Part shown: positions 33,254 through 45,236 of the stretch, in pieces
How the letters are laid out: every line of letters starts with the position of its first letter
How positions within the stretch are numbered: the first letter of the stretch is position 1
Assembly: GCA_002116315.1 (NCBI GenBank)
Contig: KZ107851.1
Coordinates: 434,001-498,000, forward strand
Length of the DNA stretch: 64,000 nucleotides
Direction of reading: 5' to 3'
Source of the DNA: Epicoccum nigrum
Lineage: Eukaryota; Ascomycota; Dothideomycetes; Pleosporales; Didymellaceae
The notes under the pieces: model-generated
Database searches by the model: none
What the model was told of the DNA's origin: nothing
The model's input: the letters and a program-made list of their open reading frames with translations, nothing else
Position numbers and translations under genes: made by a program

Positions 33254-34621
33254 CCATCCAGCATGAATGCCATAGACACAAACACTCTTCTTCTCACCAA
33301 GCCGCGCACTCTTCTTCGTACCAAGCCACATGGCGTGATCCTTCCCACGGCGATCAACTTGGCTGGCTGCTCATGCTGCGTTTTCGTGATGACCTTTTCC
33401 CAATGATCTGCGCGACCGTTACGCGCGTGACCGTGCCAGTTGCCTTATTCGTGCGTCACACAACATGCTGATTGGCTTGTTTGTGTTAAGCTTCGACGCC
33501 GGCGATATGCCGTCTCCGCTGTGTGTAATGGAGGGGCGGAAGAGGAAAGGCAAGATCTGGTGGAAAATGCTCCGGGACGGCTGAAGACAAGCCACGCCGC
33601 AGCAACATGTATTCTTGAGCGGAGACTCTCTCTTCTCTCTCCCCAAGAAGCAGGAACGCTGCCAGCACAAGTCTGCAATCATGAATCTGGAGTGGGGTTG
33701 CTAGGCAGGTAAACTATACAAGGCTATCGCGGGGTGCTGCAGCGCGCACAGAGCGAATCGAAACATGAGCTTGGCATCGATGCAAGCGTGTTGTCGGTGT
33801 GAGCAGGGCAAACGGCTTGCTTCATTCGTTGTTGACCTGCAGACAGCGCACCATACTCAGGGGGCCCCATGTGCACGCAAATGAAGAGCACACGAGCTAG
33901 GCTGGCGGCCGGCGCAAGGCAATTGGTTGCCGATGTTGAGTATTGTCGTGTGCACAGAAAACTTCGTTGTTGCAGCGCTGCAGACTGCAGAGCAGCAAGA
34001 CAAGCACAGTGTGCGTGCAGCTCGCCGGAGATGGGCAGGCTGTTTGCTTCAACAGTTCAAGCGTGGACAAGTGAGGCTTCGTTGCGGCCTTTCTGGCTAG
34101 AGCGCTGACTTTTCGAGAGCATTGACGTCGATCATTGCAGCCTCGGAGGGTCCTCGGCGTGTGCAGATCTGCCATTTCGAGGATGTTGGACGCTCGAGGG
34201 CAGGATCGTGCTGAGCATGCAGCGGGTGAGGCGGCCTGCGCGAGATGTGTGCAGTCCAGCCTTTGTCGCGCTGCTGCTGTTTTCTTCTGTTTTTTCCTAG
34301 CGAGCCTGTCACGCATGTTGCAGCTGCAGGGCGTTTGAAAGCTTTCACGTGAACTAGCCTGGCCGCGAGAGGCCCGTGGTCTGATTTAACTTGACACAGA
34401 CGTCGACGGACGGCGCCAAGCTGGTAGAGCGTCGGGATTGCCATTCTCATTCGCTCCTCCGCGCAGCCTCTCTCACGACACAAGCACTGCACACCTGCAC
34501 ACGACCCGTACGCCCATTTTCCCACCCTCGGCCAGCGGCGCCCCTCTTCCAAACTGGCTCGTCCTGTGCAGCAGTCGAGTCGACTCGGGGAGACGCCTCG
34601 CTTGCCCGCGCACCGCCTTCT
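33254..34621. other. Intergenic region and acrB 5' flank
   Basis: 1.37 kb. The open frame of acrB extends upstream of 34622 to 34391 but that part is His/Thr/Pro-rich and looks like leader. Minus-strand frames here are shadows. Nothing else seen. Confidence 0.5.
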
Positions 34622-37588
34622 ATGGTAGCTAAGGGGAGGAAGAACGCGGCATCCCAGCATGACAGACGGAACGAGAGTGGCCTGGCAGCCCCCGGCAAGC
34701 GCGTCCAGCGCCAGAAGAGCAATTCCACGCTCAACGGTGCCCCCAATGGAACCCCAGACGCTGCGCCCGCGCTCCCAACCGCCGCAGTAGAGAAACAGCA
34801 GCAGCAGCAGCCATCGCCCACGATGCAGCCGGCCCCCAGCAGCGGCCCGGACTCGACGTCCGCCGCCAGCGCTCTCGACAACCCCGCCGCCGCCCCCGCC
34901 GCCGTGTGCGAGGGCCCGCCCGTCGAGCGTCTTCGCAGCTCGTCGGACGCGTCGCTCGACCCTGCCGACCTGGCCTGCCGCCACGCTGCCTCTTCTGCTG
35001 CTGCCCGCGCCAATGGCCACAGCAAGCCGTCGTCGGTCTCCATGACCAGTCTGCTTGCCGTGCCTGCCACCATTCTCACGTCCTGTCCTCTGCGGGACGT
35101 CCTTGCCATTCTTATAATCCTCCTCCAGCTACCCCCCACCGTTCTCACCGTTGTCCAATTCCTTTTCGCGACACTTACATTTGTGCCTCCCCAAGCCGGG
35201 ACCCCGCTCTCTGCGCTCTCAGCGTTTCCTTCTTTCACCGACATCTTCCAGGGCTCTGGTGGCACACCCTCTCTTTTCACGACAATCGCGGCTGATGCCT
35301 CCATTCTTCTCGTATGGCTCGTTCTCTGGGTGCCTGTGCAAAATTTCTTCCTAGACCTTGCACAAGCGGTTATTGCTATAGCCCTTGGAGGCGCCGCAGC
35401 CGGCAAAGCAGGGACGACAAATGGCATTTTCATTTGTGTCGTCATCATTGCTTCAAACCACTTACTTAGACTTGGGCCTCTCCGGCAATATATCGTCCAC
35501 TTACTGTGGTCTGGGCTCGCCCGGGGAGGCCTGGAGTTCTTGACGAGCCCACCAAGTGCACCCACTTCTTTGGAAAGCTTCTCAACTCCCCACGGATGGC
35601 CCCGTAGCCTCCTGGGTATCCATATTTTAGCCCAAGGCGTCGTTCGAATTATTCGGCGTTCTCTTTCTCGACGAGACGTAACCCAGTCGCTACCTACTGG
35701 CAAGAAAACGGACCCCGAAGTAGGCAATCTCCAGCGTACGAACTCGATCACCCTCCACCAGCCTGCCGATGTGCCAAATACCTCGAGTACCGATGGCCGC
35801 CCGCCGGGGCCGTCGCCCGCATTGCTTAAGGACAGGGCGAGTAGCTCGCGACGTAAGAGGAAGCAAGCTACACATGTTCGTTCTCAGCAGCCTTTTTGGG
35901 CCGCGCTTGCCAGTACAAAAGTTACAGTTTTAAAAGAGATGGAAAGCAGCCGAGCAGCAAACGATGCTGACGAGGCCAACGCAAAAGACGCAAATCACAT
36001 TGGAAACGCTGTATGGAGATCGGAAGACGATCGCGTATGGATATCAGAAGTCGGCTACTCTGACATCTCATTTCGTGTCAGTTCTCTGCATGGATCAGAC
36101 TTTCAAGAGGAGGACGATTCGAGTGCGGGATCCGGGATTGACAAGTCGAAGCCATTCTACATCCGCGTCAACGGTGCAGACTGGAGCTCGACCCGGATTC
36201 GCCAGAGCACCCCTATGGAGTATCAGGGTCAAGAGGGAACAGGATTTTGGATTGGAGAGATCTTTGGTCTCACGGCACTTTCAAACTACTACTGCGAGTT
36301 TGTCAGGACCAGTGATAACGAAGTCTTCTATTCCACGAGCCTCATTACCTCTGCTGGCCCCGTCGCTGAATTAGGTATGTCGACTTTCTCTACCAGGTAC
36401 ATACCACAGCTGACCTTTCTCCCAGCCTCAATCGCCTCCCCGCCAGCTCACCAGACTCTACGCCCATCTTCGCCCACGACGACTCTCAAGAATTCCATAG
36501 CTGCTGCCGATCAACAGTTACAAGAGCAGCGCAACCGCCTAAAGCGGAACAAGAAGGACCACAAGACTGCCATCTCTACGATCAAGAAGGAGGTCGATAC
36601 TCTCAGCAATCGCTTGTCGAACGCTGGTGGTAGCGATGAGCGTCAACGCCAACGTGTTCTTCAGTTCACTCAAAATATTCGACAGGCAGACGATGCTGCT
36701 GCTGATTTCGCTGTTCAGGCCGAAAAGCTAGGAACCGTTCCGGAAGCGGAGACTAAGGAAGCTGCAGTCAAGAAAGCGGAGTGGAAGAAGGAGCGTGACA
36801 ATAAGAACGCCGTGACGCGTGACTTCGACGCAGTCAAGGCCGACGTTGAAGCTCAAATTACCAGCGTCGAGAACGATATCGCGACTGCTCTGCAGAAGCG
36901 AGAGCGTCTCCAGCAACGTCAGACAAGATTGAACGAGCAGCACGACCGTCTGGTCACCGCCAACCAAGAAGGATTCACGGCCAAGCAGAGGAGGGAGCAG
37001 GAGCGCCATGCTCTAAGGCAACAGCGCGTTGATGTTGAGCAGCAATATCGTAACAGTATCAACGGCTTTGAACATCGCGCGGAAGAGCAGAACATTGCCA
37101 CTTCCCAGCTGCTTCAAACCGCTGAGCACTACGAGGCCCTTCTCATGCAAGGCGTGCATAACGAGTCTATTCCTACGACACCTGAAGGTCCTCTTCCCGG
37201 CACCACTATGTCTCCATACGCCAATGCTTTCACCAGCTTCACCTTCCCTCAGCTGCATCACGTTGGCAGTACTCCCGGCTCCCTTCGCAACGGCCGTGGA
37301 CGTTCCTCGTCGATGCTCTCCGACGTTTCTGGCTTCACGGACGGATTCGAGGAACACGTTTCTCCCGTGTATGCGCTCGACAATCCCTTTAACGCTTCTG
37401 GTTTTGCCAACGGCCTCGGTAACGGCAGCCATGGCAGTGGTAGTCTCAGCTCTGGAACGTCTAGTCAAAGTTCAAGTCAGAGAGACCCGTTAAGCCCCGT
37501 GCAGAGTGTTAAGCCCATGATGTTGCGGAGTCCGACTGGTGGCAGCGGCGGAATGATGAGTCCGATTGGCAGCGGTAGAAAAAAGTGA
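34622..37588 (+). CDS. acrB: AcrB-like ubiquitination-network signalling membrane protein
   Basis: Homologue of Aspergillus nidulans AcrB, a coiled-coil membrane protein tied to the CreB/CreC deubiquitination network of carbon regulation. Exons 34622-36374 and 36426-37588 give 971 aa. The intron (51 nt, GTATGT...CCCAG) is a stop-free multiple of three, so retention adds 17 residues. Residues 1-130 are low complexity (polyQ KQQQQQ, Ala/Pro-rich). Hydrophobic segments follow at about 157-190 (LAILIILLQLPPTVLTVVQF), 220-245 (ILLVWLVLWVPVQNFF) and 250-280. A long coiled coil spans about 620-830 (QQLQEQRNRLKRNKKDHK; KREKLQ-type heptads). The tail is Ser/Gly-rich. Start at MVAKGRKNAASQ is preferred because upstream sequence lacks conservation-like features. 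Confidence 0.85.
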   Translation: MVAKGRKNAASQHDRRNESGLAAPGKRVQRQKSNSTLNGAPNGTPDAAPALPTAAVEKQQQQQPSPTMQPAPSSGPDSTSAASALDNPAAAPAAVCEGPPVERLRSSSDASLDPADLACRHAASSAAARANGHSKPSSVSMTSLLAVPATILTSCPLRDVLAILIILLQLPPTVLTVVQFLFATLTFVPPQAGTPLSALSAFPSFTDIFQGSGGTPSLFTTIAADASILLVWLVLWVPVQNFFLDLAQAVIAIALGGAAAGKAGTTNGIFICVVIIASNHLLRLGPLRQYIVHLLWSGLARGGLEFLTSPPSAPTSLESFSTPHGWPRSLLGIHILAQGVVRIIRRSLSRRDVTQSLPTGKKTDPEVGNLQRTNSITLHQPADVPNTSSTDGRPPGPSPALLKDRASSSRRKRKQATHVRSQQPFWAALASTKVTVLKEMESSRAANDADEANAKDANHIGNAVWRSEDDRVWISEVGYSDISFRVSSLHGSDFQEEDDSSAGSGIDKSKPFYIRVNGADWSSTRIRQSTPMEYQGQEGTGFWIGEIFGLTALSNYYCEFVRTSDNEVFYSTSLITSAGPVAELGMSTFSTRYIPQLTFLPASIASPPAHQTLRPSSPTTTLKNSIAAADQQLQEQRNRLKRNKKDHKTAISTIKKEVDTLSNRLSNAGGSDERQRQRVLQFTQNIRQADDAAADFAVQAEKLGTVPEAETKEAAVKKAEWKKERDNKNAVTRDFDAVKADVEAQITSVENDIATALQKRERLQQRQTRLNEQHDRLVTANQEGFTAKQRREQERHALRQQRVDVEQQYRNSINGFEHRAEEQNIATSQLLQTAEHYEALLMQGVHNESIPTTPEGPLPGTTMSPYANAFTSFTFPQLHHVGSTPGSLRNGRGRSSSMLSDVSGFTDGFEEHVSPVYALDNPFNASGFANGLGNGSHGSGSLSSGTSSQSSSQRDPLSPVQSVKPMMLRSPTGGSGGMMSPIGSGRKK

Positions 37589-37928
37589 TCGTTTGCTCTA
37601 ATGGTCTTTGTGTAGCTTTCCAATGTGACTCTGTTCTTTTGGTGGATTAAACAACAGTCTCGTGATTTCGTGGTGTGGTACTAGACATTATGTTCTTTGC
37701 CGGGCCCCAGTGTTGAGTGGCGCTTTCATCGACCCCGTCCCCTATAATTCTCCTCGTCCCCCTCTTCAATACACCCTAACGGCTGCACCCAACCTCCATT
37801 CCCATTGTCATTCCCATGATCCTCCTCATACCCATTCTCAACTGCATCATCACCGTGTTGTTCTCCAATAGCCAAATCTGGAACGGTTTTATGCCTTACA
37901 GCCCACTGTCCACTCTTGACAAGACCCC
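37589..37928. other. acrB 3' flank
   Basis: 340 bp of AT-richer sequence with C-rich runs; should hold the acrB 3' UTR. No gene seen. Confidence 0.5.
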
Positions 37929-38309
37929 CTACGATTGCTCAGTTAACACAACATCAAAAGTCCTAAAAGTAATCAACAACATACCAATCACATCACCGAC
38001 GCCTCTTTGCATATCATCCAGTAATTGCTGCGCGCCTGCGTTGACTGACATCTGATTATCCACGTACGACAGCATCTCCCACGAAGTGTGCAGCGCATGC
38101 TCAGGACCAGTGTAGTAAATCAACGCTGCACCGTGAGTGTACTGGTTCAGGGTGGTTCCGTTGGGCGTCCTGCGCGGTGTGCTGAAGGGCAAGACATCGA
38201 ATGTCGTGCTGGGCGTTGTTGTGCTACCGTACAACGCTGTTGCGAGGGAGATGATCTGGGACTTGAGCGAGTTGAAGAGCTGGCTTGTGGCCAGGGTTGT
38301 GGAGTGCAT
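37929..38309 (-). CDS. Small hypothetical protein
   Basis: Single open frame from ATG 38309 encodes 126 aa (MHSTTLATSQLFNSLKSQI...). The protein looks globular and amphipathic rather than low complexity: LFNSLKSQIISLATALYG, ALIYYTGPEHALHTSWEML, QQLLDDMQRGVGDVIGMLL. No signal peptide, cysteine pattern or known motif. The frame stays open upstream of the ATG, but with a GTG and no ATG, so the start is uncertain. Lying alone between acrB and the NIF3-like gene, it may be a small lineage-specific gene or chance. Confidence 0.42.
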   Translation of the reverse strand: MHSTTLATSQLFNSLKSQIISLATALYGSTTTPSTTFDVLPFSTPRRTPNGTTLNQYTHGAALIYYTGPEHALHTSWEMLSYVDNQMSVNAGAQQLLDDMQRGVGDVIGMLLITFRTFDVVLTEQS

Positions 38310-38941
38310 GCTTGGGCTGGATGTGTTTTTGTGGGGAAGGCGCTGATGATGCACAGTACGGGGTTAGGTGTAGTTGTAAGGACTTGACTGTTTAGGGGTA
38401 AGTGTGATGTAAGTAGGCGCGAGGAGGTGTAAGGGATCTGTATGCGGTAGAAGCTCCTGCCGGATCGGGTAGTCCGTGATGCGCACTGTATTTAACCTCT
38501 ATCTTGCGATAAGTACTCCTGAATTATCTTCCTCATGAGCTGGATAAAGGGTTGTGATGTTTGTCTTGCATGACAAATATTTAGCACCCAGTACCATGGT
38601 TAGCGTCATCCTAACCATGAATTTGTGTCGCGCACCAGACTCGCGCTATCACGATCATGGTTGCGAAAACCTGTTTGTCAACCGTTGGTGTTTTTGGTCC
38701 GGAGATGAGCGCGAGCGGCTGTGATTGAAAGATAAATACGTGTTCAAAAGGTGGGGTTTTCGAATAGACTCCAGGAGTGAAACATAAAGAAAGTCGCGAT
38801 CGATGCACATTCTGAGCCTAGATATAATTCGTAGAATTGACGGTTGTAACCAAGTCCTTGAGCGATGCAGTAGCATGTCAATTCTGATTCTGCTGCTTCC
38901 TTTGGGGCACTTGATCTCTACATCAATCGATGACGAGAAGA
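38310..38941. other. Intergenic region
   Basis: About 630 bp, AT-rich, no coding signal or repeat recognised. Confidence 0.45.
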
Positions 38942-39394
38942 TTACATGTCTTCCATCTTGTATACCTCGTAGGCCGGTTCTTCATAAGGGTGGGCTCTAT
39001 AACTTGTCAGTGACAGCCTCCGTAGCGCTAGTCATCGTGGCCTACTTCCTTAGCGCAGCTACTGCATCAACTGCAGTATCTCTTCCCAGGCAGATGGTCT
39101 CGACTCGATACTCATCAACTTTCGCCAACGTGCCGACTGTGCCTATCTGGACGTTGTCAACGTTGCCCCAAACGCCCATCGCATCACGGGAGTGATCGGA
39201 GGCTGACTTGCATGCGGATTGGCAGCGCCACCTGGCCTGAACTGTCCTGTTCCTTTAGTCGTGAAGCAACATTCAGTGTAACCGCCTGTGCCTGGATACT
39301 GGCCGGCGCCGGCAGCGAACACGGCCCTCTTGCAAGCATCCAGGGCACTGGGTGGTACAAAAAAGACCAGCTTGTACTTCAGGAGAGTGCACAT
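38942..39394 (-). CDS. NIF3 C-terminal-like (PII-fold) protein, GC-AG intron
   Basis: Small protein matching the PII-like C-terminal region of NGG1-interacting factor 3 (NIF3/DUF34) proteins, found as a free-standing gene in fungi and bacteria; biochemical role unknown. Exons 39394-39212, 39146-39046 and 38996-38942 close in frame to 112 aa. Motifs: KYKLVFFVPPSALDACKRAV, GGYTECCFTTKGTGQFRPG, then NPHIGTVG, DEYRVETICLGRD and the terminal AHPYEEPAYEVYKMED. The first intron (39211-39147, 65 nt) begins GCAAGT and ends CCAG, a GC-AG intron; no GT donor restores NPH-IGTVG. The second is GT-AG, 49 nt. Without splicing only the first half is readable. Confidence 0.88.
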
Positions 39395-40148
39395 GCTGAG
39401 AAATACACAGGAAAGAAGAGGTTGATCCGTAGATTGAAGTGAAGTGATGTTACAACTTGATGGTTGGGGAACCGGCACCTGCACCTTCCCCTCCTGCACA
39501 AGGCTCATCCTCATCTAGGCCTGAATGATGACGATCAGTGTAATCAATGTTTGACGATAGTACCGCTCATACTTTGTAGAGCTAATAATATTTTATTACA
39601 ATGCAAAGCAGCAGGTCCACGACGTGTTTTCTAACCCTACGTAAACGGCAGAGGTTTTTGTGAGACACGCACATTTTCAGATTTGCAGCGTCTGCAGCAT
39701 CGGGAGCTCTGATGGATCACGACAATACAGCCTCTTGTCACCTCCGACCGAACGCCAAATACTCTGCAAGATTGGCGATAGCCAGGAGCACTACAAGTCT
39801 GATTGGCGAGTGCTAGGCAACTAGGACTGTTTTAAGATGGCTACACTGTCTCTTAGACGCTCTTTGCTTTTGCTTTTCCCTAATTAAGTTCTTCAGATTA
39901 CCTCGGCATTTGGTCGGAGGTGACAAGAGGGTGTAGATTGCTGGCCGGACAATATCATGTTTGCTCTGCGATATCAGGCGATTGCATCCCAAAGGGGTTG
40001 GACGCGAGGGTGGGGCAACGAAGCCGCAACACGTGCTAGCGTGTTGTGTTGGTAGGTGCGCTGTAAACAGACGCTCCCACAAGTGTGGAGCAGACTCACC
40101 GACCATCGGTCATTTCGACACACACTCACTCACACAAAAGACGCGGCA
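39395..40148. other. Divergent promoter, NIF3-like / SMC4
   Basis: 754 bp between divergent starts. ACGCGA at about 39989 and ACGCGG just before the SMC4 ATG resemble MBF (MCB) cell-cycle sites, but neither is the perfect ACGCGT. Confidence 0.45.
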
Positions 40149-43100
40149 ATGGCTCCAGCAGCGTCCCGACCACCTGCGCGCACGACGCGCCGTAAAGCGC
40201 CTGTCATCGAGGAGTCCGACAACGAGGAGAACAGGACACCCACGCCAGAAGTGCCAGATGACGATGAAGAGGAGTTCACACCAGCGCCGGCGCCACTCAA
40301 GACAGGGCGAGTGCGCGGGCGGCCAAGGAAAAGTGTTGCACCGACCGCTGAGCCCGTAGCAGTTGAGACACCGGCAACAGTAGCTCCAAAGAAGAGAGGG
40401 CGCCCAAAACGCACGCTTGAAATCACCGAACCGTCGCAAACAGAGACGCCTCCCGAGAGTAGCCCACGATCAACAGCGCCTGCAAAGGCCGCTCCTAAGA
40501 AGCGCGGGCGGAAGCCAAAGATCTCGGTCGAGAAAGACAACATAGACGAAGGTGAGCAATCCCTTGCGCCTAGTGACGCGGTTATCAGAACATCAACTAA
40601 GTCCATATCAGCACATGAATCCGAGTACGAGATTAAGGAGACTTCTGCTACGCCTGCGCGCGATGTCGAACCAAGCAAAATGGGTGATCAAACGCCCAGG
40701 GCCGTACATACACCGGAAGTCGAAGCAGCAACACCCATAGTCAGCACTGCTGTTAAGCGCCAAAGAACGGAAATGGTGGAAGTGAAAACTGAGCCGACTG
40801 AAAACAGTACTATACAAAGTTCTGTGGAAGAAGAAACAGTCGCAGCCGAGCCAGCTGCTGAAGCCAACCCTCCAGACGCAACGCTGAAGCCCTCAGAAAC
40901 GCCAGACGCAACAGCCCCGTCCCAACCGCCGCCGACTCCGAAAGTCATCGAGAAGATCAACCCGAACCATACAGTGCTGGAGAGACCAATGGACATAGTC
41001 GCGAAAAGAAGGGCAGCTGCACCACCTATATCACAGGAGCCTGCTCCGCCGAAGCAGCGCACCGTCATTACATGGCTGGTGCTGAATAATTTCAAGAGTT
41101 ACGCCGGACGTCAGGAAGTTGGGCCATTCCACTCTTCTTTCTCGTCTGTCGTTGGACCGAACGGTTCTGGTAAGTCGAACGTCATTGATTCTCTGCTGTT
41201 CGTTTTTGGTTTCCGAGCTAGTAAGATGCGGCAAGGCAAGATCTCAGCCTTGATCCATAATTCGGCACAACACCCAAATCTTGACTACTGCGAAGTCGAG
41301 GTCCACTTCCAGGAGGTCATGGACACTGCCAGTGGCGAAGCGGAGGTAATTCCAGACTCACAATTGGTCATCTCTCGCCGAGCGTTCAAGAACAACTCCA
41401 GCAAGTACTACATGAACAAAAAGGAGTCTACTTTCACAGACGTCACAAAGTACCTAAAGGGCAAGGGCGTAGATCTGGACCACAAGCGTTTCCTGATCTT
41501 GCAGGGTGAGGTTGAGTCCATCGCTGGAATGAAGCCAAAAGCCCTCACAGAGCACGACGATGGACTTCTGGAATACCTGGAGGACATCATTGGCACCTCA
41601 AAATACAAAACGCCAATCGAAGAGTCAGCTGCTGAAGTTGAGACCTTGAACGAGACCTGTGTGGAGAAGAACACTCGAGTCCAGCACGTAGAGAAAGAGA
41701 AGGCTGGGCTTGAGGAGAGAAAGAACAAAGCACTCGCATACATCAAAGACGAGAACGAGCTTGCTACCAAGCAGTCCACTCTATACCAGCTCTACATCGC
41801 CGAGTTCGACGACCACATCGAGGTCACACGAGAAGCGGTTGGTCAGATGCAAGCGCAGATTGATGAAGAGCTCCAGAAGCATCAGGGCAGCGAGGAGGGC
41901 ATCAAGGAGCTCGAGCGACAGTATAAGAAAGGAGCCAAGTTGTGTGAGCAGCTTGAGAAGCGAAACCAAGAGTTGCAGAAGGAAGTCGGACGAATCGATA
42001 AGGAAGCCGTCAAGTTCGAAGAAAAGAGAAAGTTCTTGGCTGGAAAGCAGAAGAAGCTCGAAAAGACCAAGGAGACTAGCAGCTACAGCCGATCTGAGGC
42101 GGAAACTCTGGCGAAGCAGTATGGCGAGGACCTGATACGATATGCCGAAGAGGTGTCCGAGTTGGAGCAGAAGATGAAAGCCGAAGAGAAGGAGCTCGAG
42201 CGTGTCCGTGTAGCGCTTGCTGGAAAGACGCAGGGTTTGTCTGACGAGATTGCGACAAAGCAGAAAACTCTGGAGCCGTGGATCGCAAAAATCAACGAGA
42301 AGCAGTCTGCTATCGCTGTTGCACAGAGTGAGCTAGTCATCCTTCGCGAGCGTGAGAATGCTGGAGCCAAGGGCATCACGGATGTCGAGGCCAAGATCGA
42401 GTCTTTGCAAGAAGCCAAGGAAGTCAAGGTTGCTGAGCTGCAGCAATGCAAAGCCGAGAAGAAGGAGATTTTGAGCGAGTTGCAGAGCGTGCAAGCCGAG
42501 CTTCAGGAATTAGCCACGAAGGAGGCGCCATTACGATCTAAGTTGTCTGGTGTGCGCGCAAAGGCCGACGAGGCTAGGTCGAACTTTTCAGCAAATCAGA
42601 CGCAGGGCAACGTATTGGATGGTCTAATGCGCCTGAAGGAGTCTGGTCGTATCGATGGTTTTCACGGTCGTTTGGGCAACCTTGGGACCATCAACCAGAA
42701 GTATGATGTCGCTATTTCTACCGCCTGCCCGCAGCTCGACAACATGGTCGTCGATACTGTCGAGTCAGGCCAACAGTGCATCGAGCATCTCAGGAAGAAC
42801 AACCTTGGACGCGCAAACTTCATCTTGCTCGATCGCCTTGCAAAGCGAGACATGTCGACTGTGGACACACCGGAGAACGTTCCCCGTCTCTTCGACCTAG
42901 TCAAGCCTAAGCATGACTCACTGAGACCTGCCTTCTTTCATGTCCTCCAGAACACGCTGGTAGCTGATGATCTAAACCAAGCAGAGCGAATTGCCTACGG
43001 CGCAAAGCGCTGGCGTGTCGTGACTCTCGATGGTAAGCTTATCGATACCGCTGGTACAATGAGCGGTGGAGGCAGCCGAGTTGTCAAGGGTAAAATGTCG

Positions 43101-44787
43101 TCCAAGCTTGCGTCTGATGTTTCGAGGGATCAAGTAGCGAAGCTCGAGCAGGACAGAGAGTCTCTTGAGCGACTCTTTACGGAATTTCAGCAAGATGTGC
43201 AAGAGCGCGAGAACACTGTACGAAGCCTGAGTCAGCAATTACCCGAGATGGACACAAAAGCTCAGAAGATCTCACTCGAGCTCGAGAGCTTTGATCGCAG
43301 CATCACCGACTGCCAACGTCGTATCAAGGAGCTGGGGGCTGAAAAGGCAGGCACCAAGACCGAAAAGGGCCGTGTATCGTCCCTTGAGAAGAGCGTCGCT
43401 TCAATGGAGAAAGAGATCTCGAAACTGCATGCTGAGACGGAGGGCGTGGAGTCAGAGATTCAGGCACTTCAAGACAAGATCATGGAAATTGGTGGTGTTA
43501 AGCTGCGTCTCCAAAAGGCAAAAGTCGATGACTTGAAACAACAGATTGACACACTCGTTGAATTAGTCTCGAACGCTGAGGTGTCAAAATCGAAAGAGGA
43601 GAAAAACCGCGTCAAGCACGAAAAGGCGCATAACGATGCAGTACGCGATCTCGGCAAGCTTGCTGTCGATCTAGAGAAGGTGGAAGAGGATATGGAGTCT
43701 CATCAGCGCGATGCGTCGGGTGTCCGTCAACAAGCTGAGGAAGCTCAGGAGGTATTTGATATCTTGTTTGATTTATTGGTAACTGTACTAATTATCTCCC
43801 AGTCTCTCGAAACCACCAAGGAGGACCTTCAAGCAGTAAAGAAGGAGCTTGACGAAAAGACGGCAGAAGTTAACGAGATGCGTGCTATCGAGATTGAGAT
43901 GCGCAACAAACTCGAAGAAAGCCAGAAACAGCTGCATGAGTTTCAGAAGAGACAAGTAATCTTCCACGACAAATTGAGCAAGCTCACATACAACAACGTA
44001 ACGGACCTTGGTGAGGAACAGGAAACAGGAGAAGGCCTTCCTACATACAGTAAAGATGAGCTACAGGACCTTGACAAGCACGAACTCAAAGAGGAGATTG
44101 CAGAGCTCGAGAAGAAGAAAGAAGGCACAACTATCGACCTCTCGGTCCTTACTGAGTACCGCAAGCGTCTTGAAGAGCATGCGGCTCGCTCTATGGACCT
44201 TGCCGAGGCAGTCAGTGCCCGCGACGACGCAAAGAAGCGATGCGATGAATTGCGTCGTCTGCGTCTCGAAGGCTTCATGGAGGGATTCAGCATCATTACT
44301 GCACGCCTGAAGGAGATGTACCAGATGATTACCATGGGTGGAAATGCCGAGCTTGAGCTTGTTGACTCTCTCGACCCATTCTCTGAAGGCATCCTCTTCT
44401 CCGTCATGCCACCCAAGAAGAGTTGGAAGAACATCAGCAACCTGTCTGGTGGTGAGAAGACCTTGTCGTCTTTGGCGCTGGTGTTTGCCCTTCATCATTA
44501 CAGGCCGACTCCGTTGTACGTCATGGACGAGATCGATGCAGCCCTGGATTTCAAGAACGTCAGTATTGTGGCAAGCTACATCAAAGAGAGGACGAAGAAC
44601 GCTCAGTTTATTGTCATCTCACTGCGGAACAACATGTTCGAAATGGCTAGCCGGCTGGTGGGCGTGTACAAGGTCAATCACATGGTAAGTCAAACCTCTC
44701 ACTTAGACTGGCGATCATGTACTAACAGATTCCAAGACAAAGAGCGTTACCATCGAGAACAAGGATTACATGACTGCGAGCGCATAG
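40149..44787 (+). CDS. SMC4: Condensin subunit SMC4 (Cut3)
   Basis: ATPase core subunit of condensin, pairing with SMC2 to compact mitotic chromosomes. Exons 40149-43751, 43803-44684 and 44737-44787 (introns 51 and 52 nt) give 1511 aa. N-terminal extension of about 310 residues carries three AT-hook-like motifs (RVRGRPRKS, KKRGRPKRT, KKRGRKPKI). Then come ITWLVLNNFKSYAGRQEVGPF and Walker A GPNGSGKSN (about 336), a first coiled coil, the hinge (about 830-980, MSGGGSRVVKGKM nearby), and the second coil. The ABC signature NLSGGEKTLSSLAL (about 1413) and Walker B LYVMDEIDAALD (about 1438) follow. The SMC4-type ending NHMTKSVTIENKDY depends on the last intron. The 51-nt intron is stop-free and in frame. 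Confidence 0.97.
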
Positions 44788-45236
44788 GTCACAATGTACG
44801 GGTGATCGGGCATGGGTTATGTTGAGCATTGAACGGCGTTTGGTGTGTGAGTACTTTGTTGTACCTCTTTGGAAAAGTGCAGCCAATTGAATGGCAGGAT
44901 GGGCACTTTACGATACCTCAAAGGCGCGTGTATTGCGCTGTTCTAATTCACCTTACGGATACATAGTGTATCGATTCTGTACATATAGCTTCACAATCAT
45001 GTGCTCTAGAAGCTGACTGAAGTAATTCTTCTGAATTTCTGCATGAGCCACGGTTTATACAATGGAAGCATAGATTGTGTTCTGCAGATGAGAGTCTAGC
45101 AAGGGTGAAAGTACTATGTAATGTCGCCAGGCAAGTTCAGCCGAGGCGCCCGCGCTAAGTATTGCCCTGCATGTTCCAAAGCTCAACTTTCTGATACTAA
45201 CGTCATACCCGCTCGATTGCTCACGACTCACGCAAC
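44788..45236. other. SMC4 3' flank / RPAP1-like promoter
   Basis: 450 bp, same-strand gene pair; AT-rich after the SMC4 stop. No other feature seen. Confidence 0.5.

Noticed and set aside
38803..39195. 130-codon plus ORF with hydrophobic stretches
   Set aside because: Antisense to the NIF3-like gene, whose spliced product is clearly recognisable.
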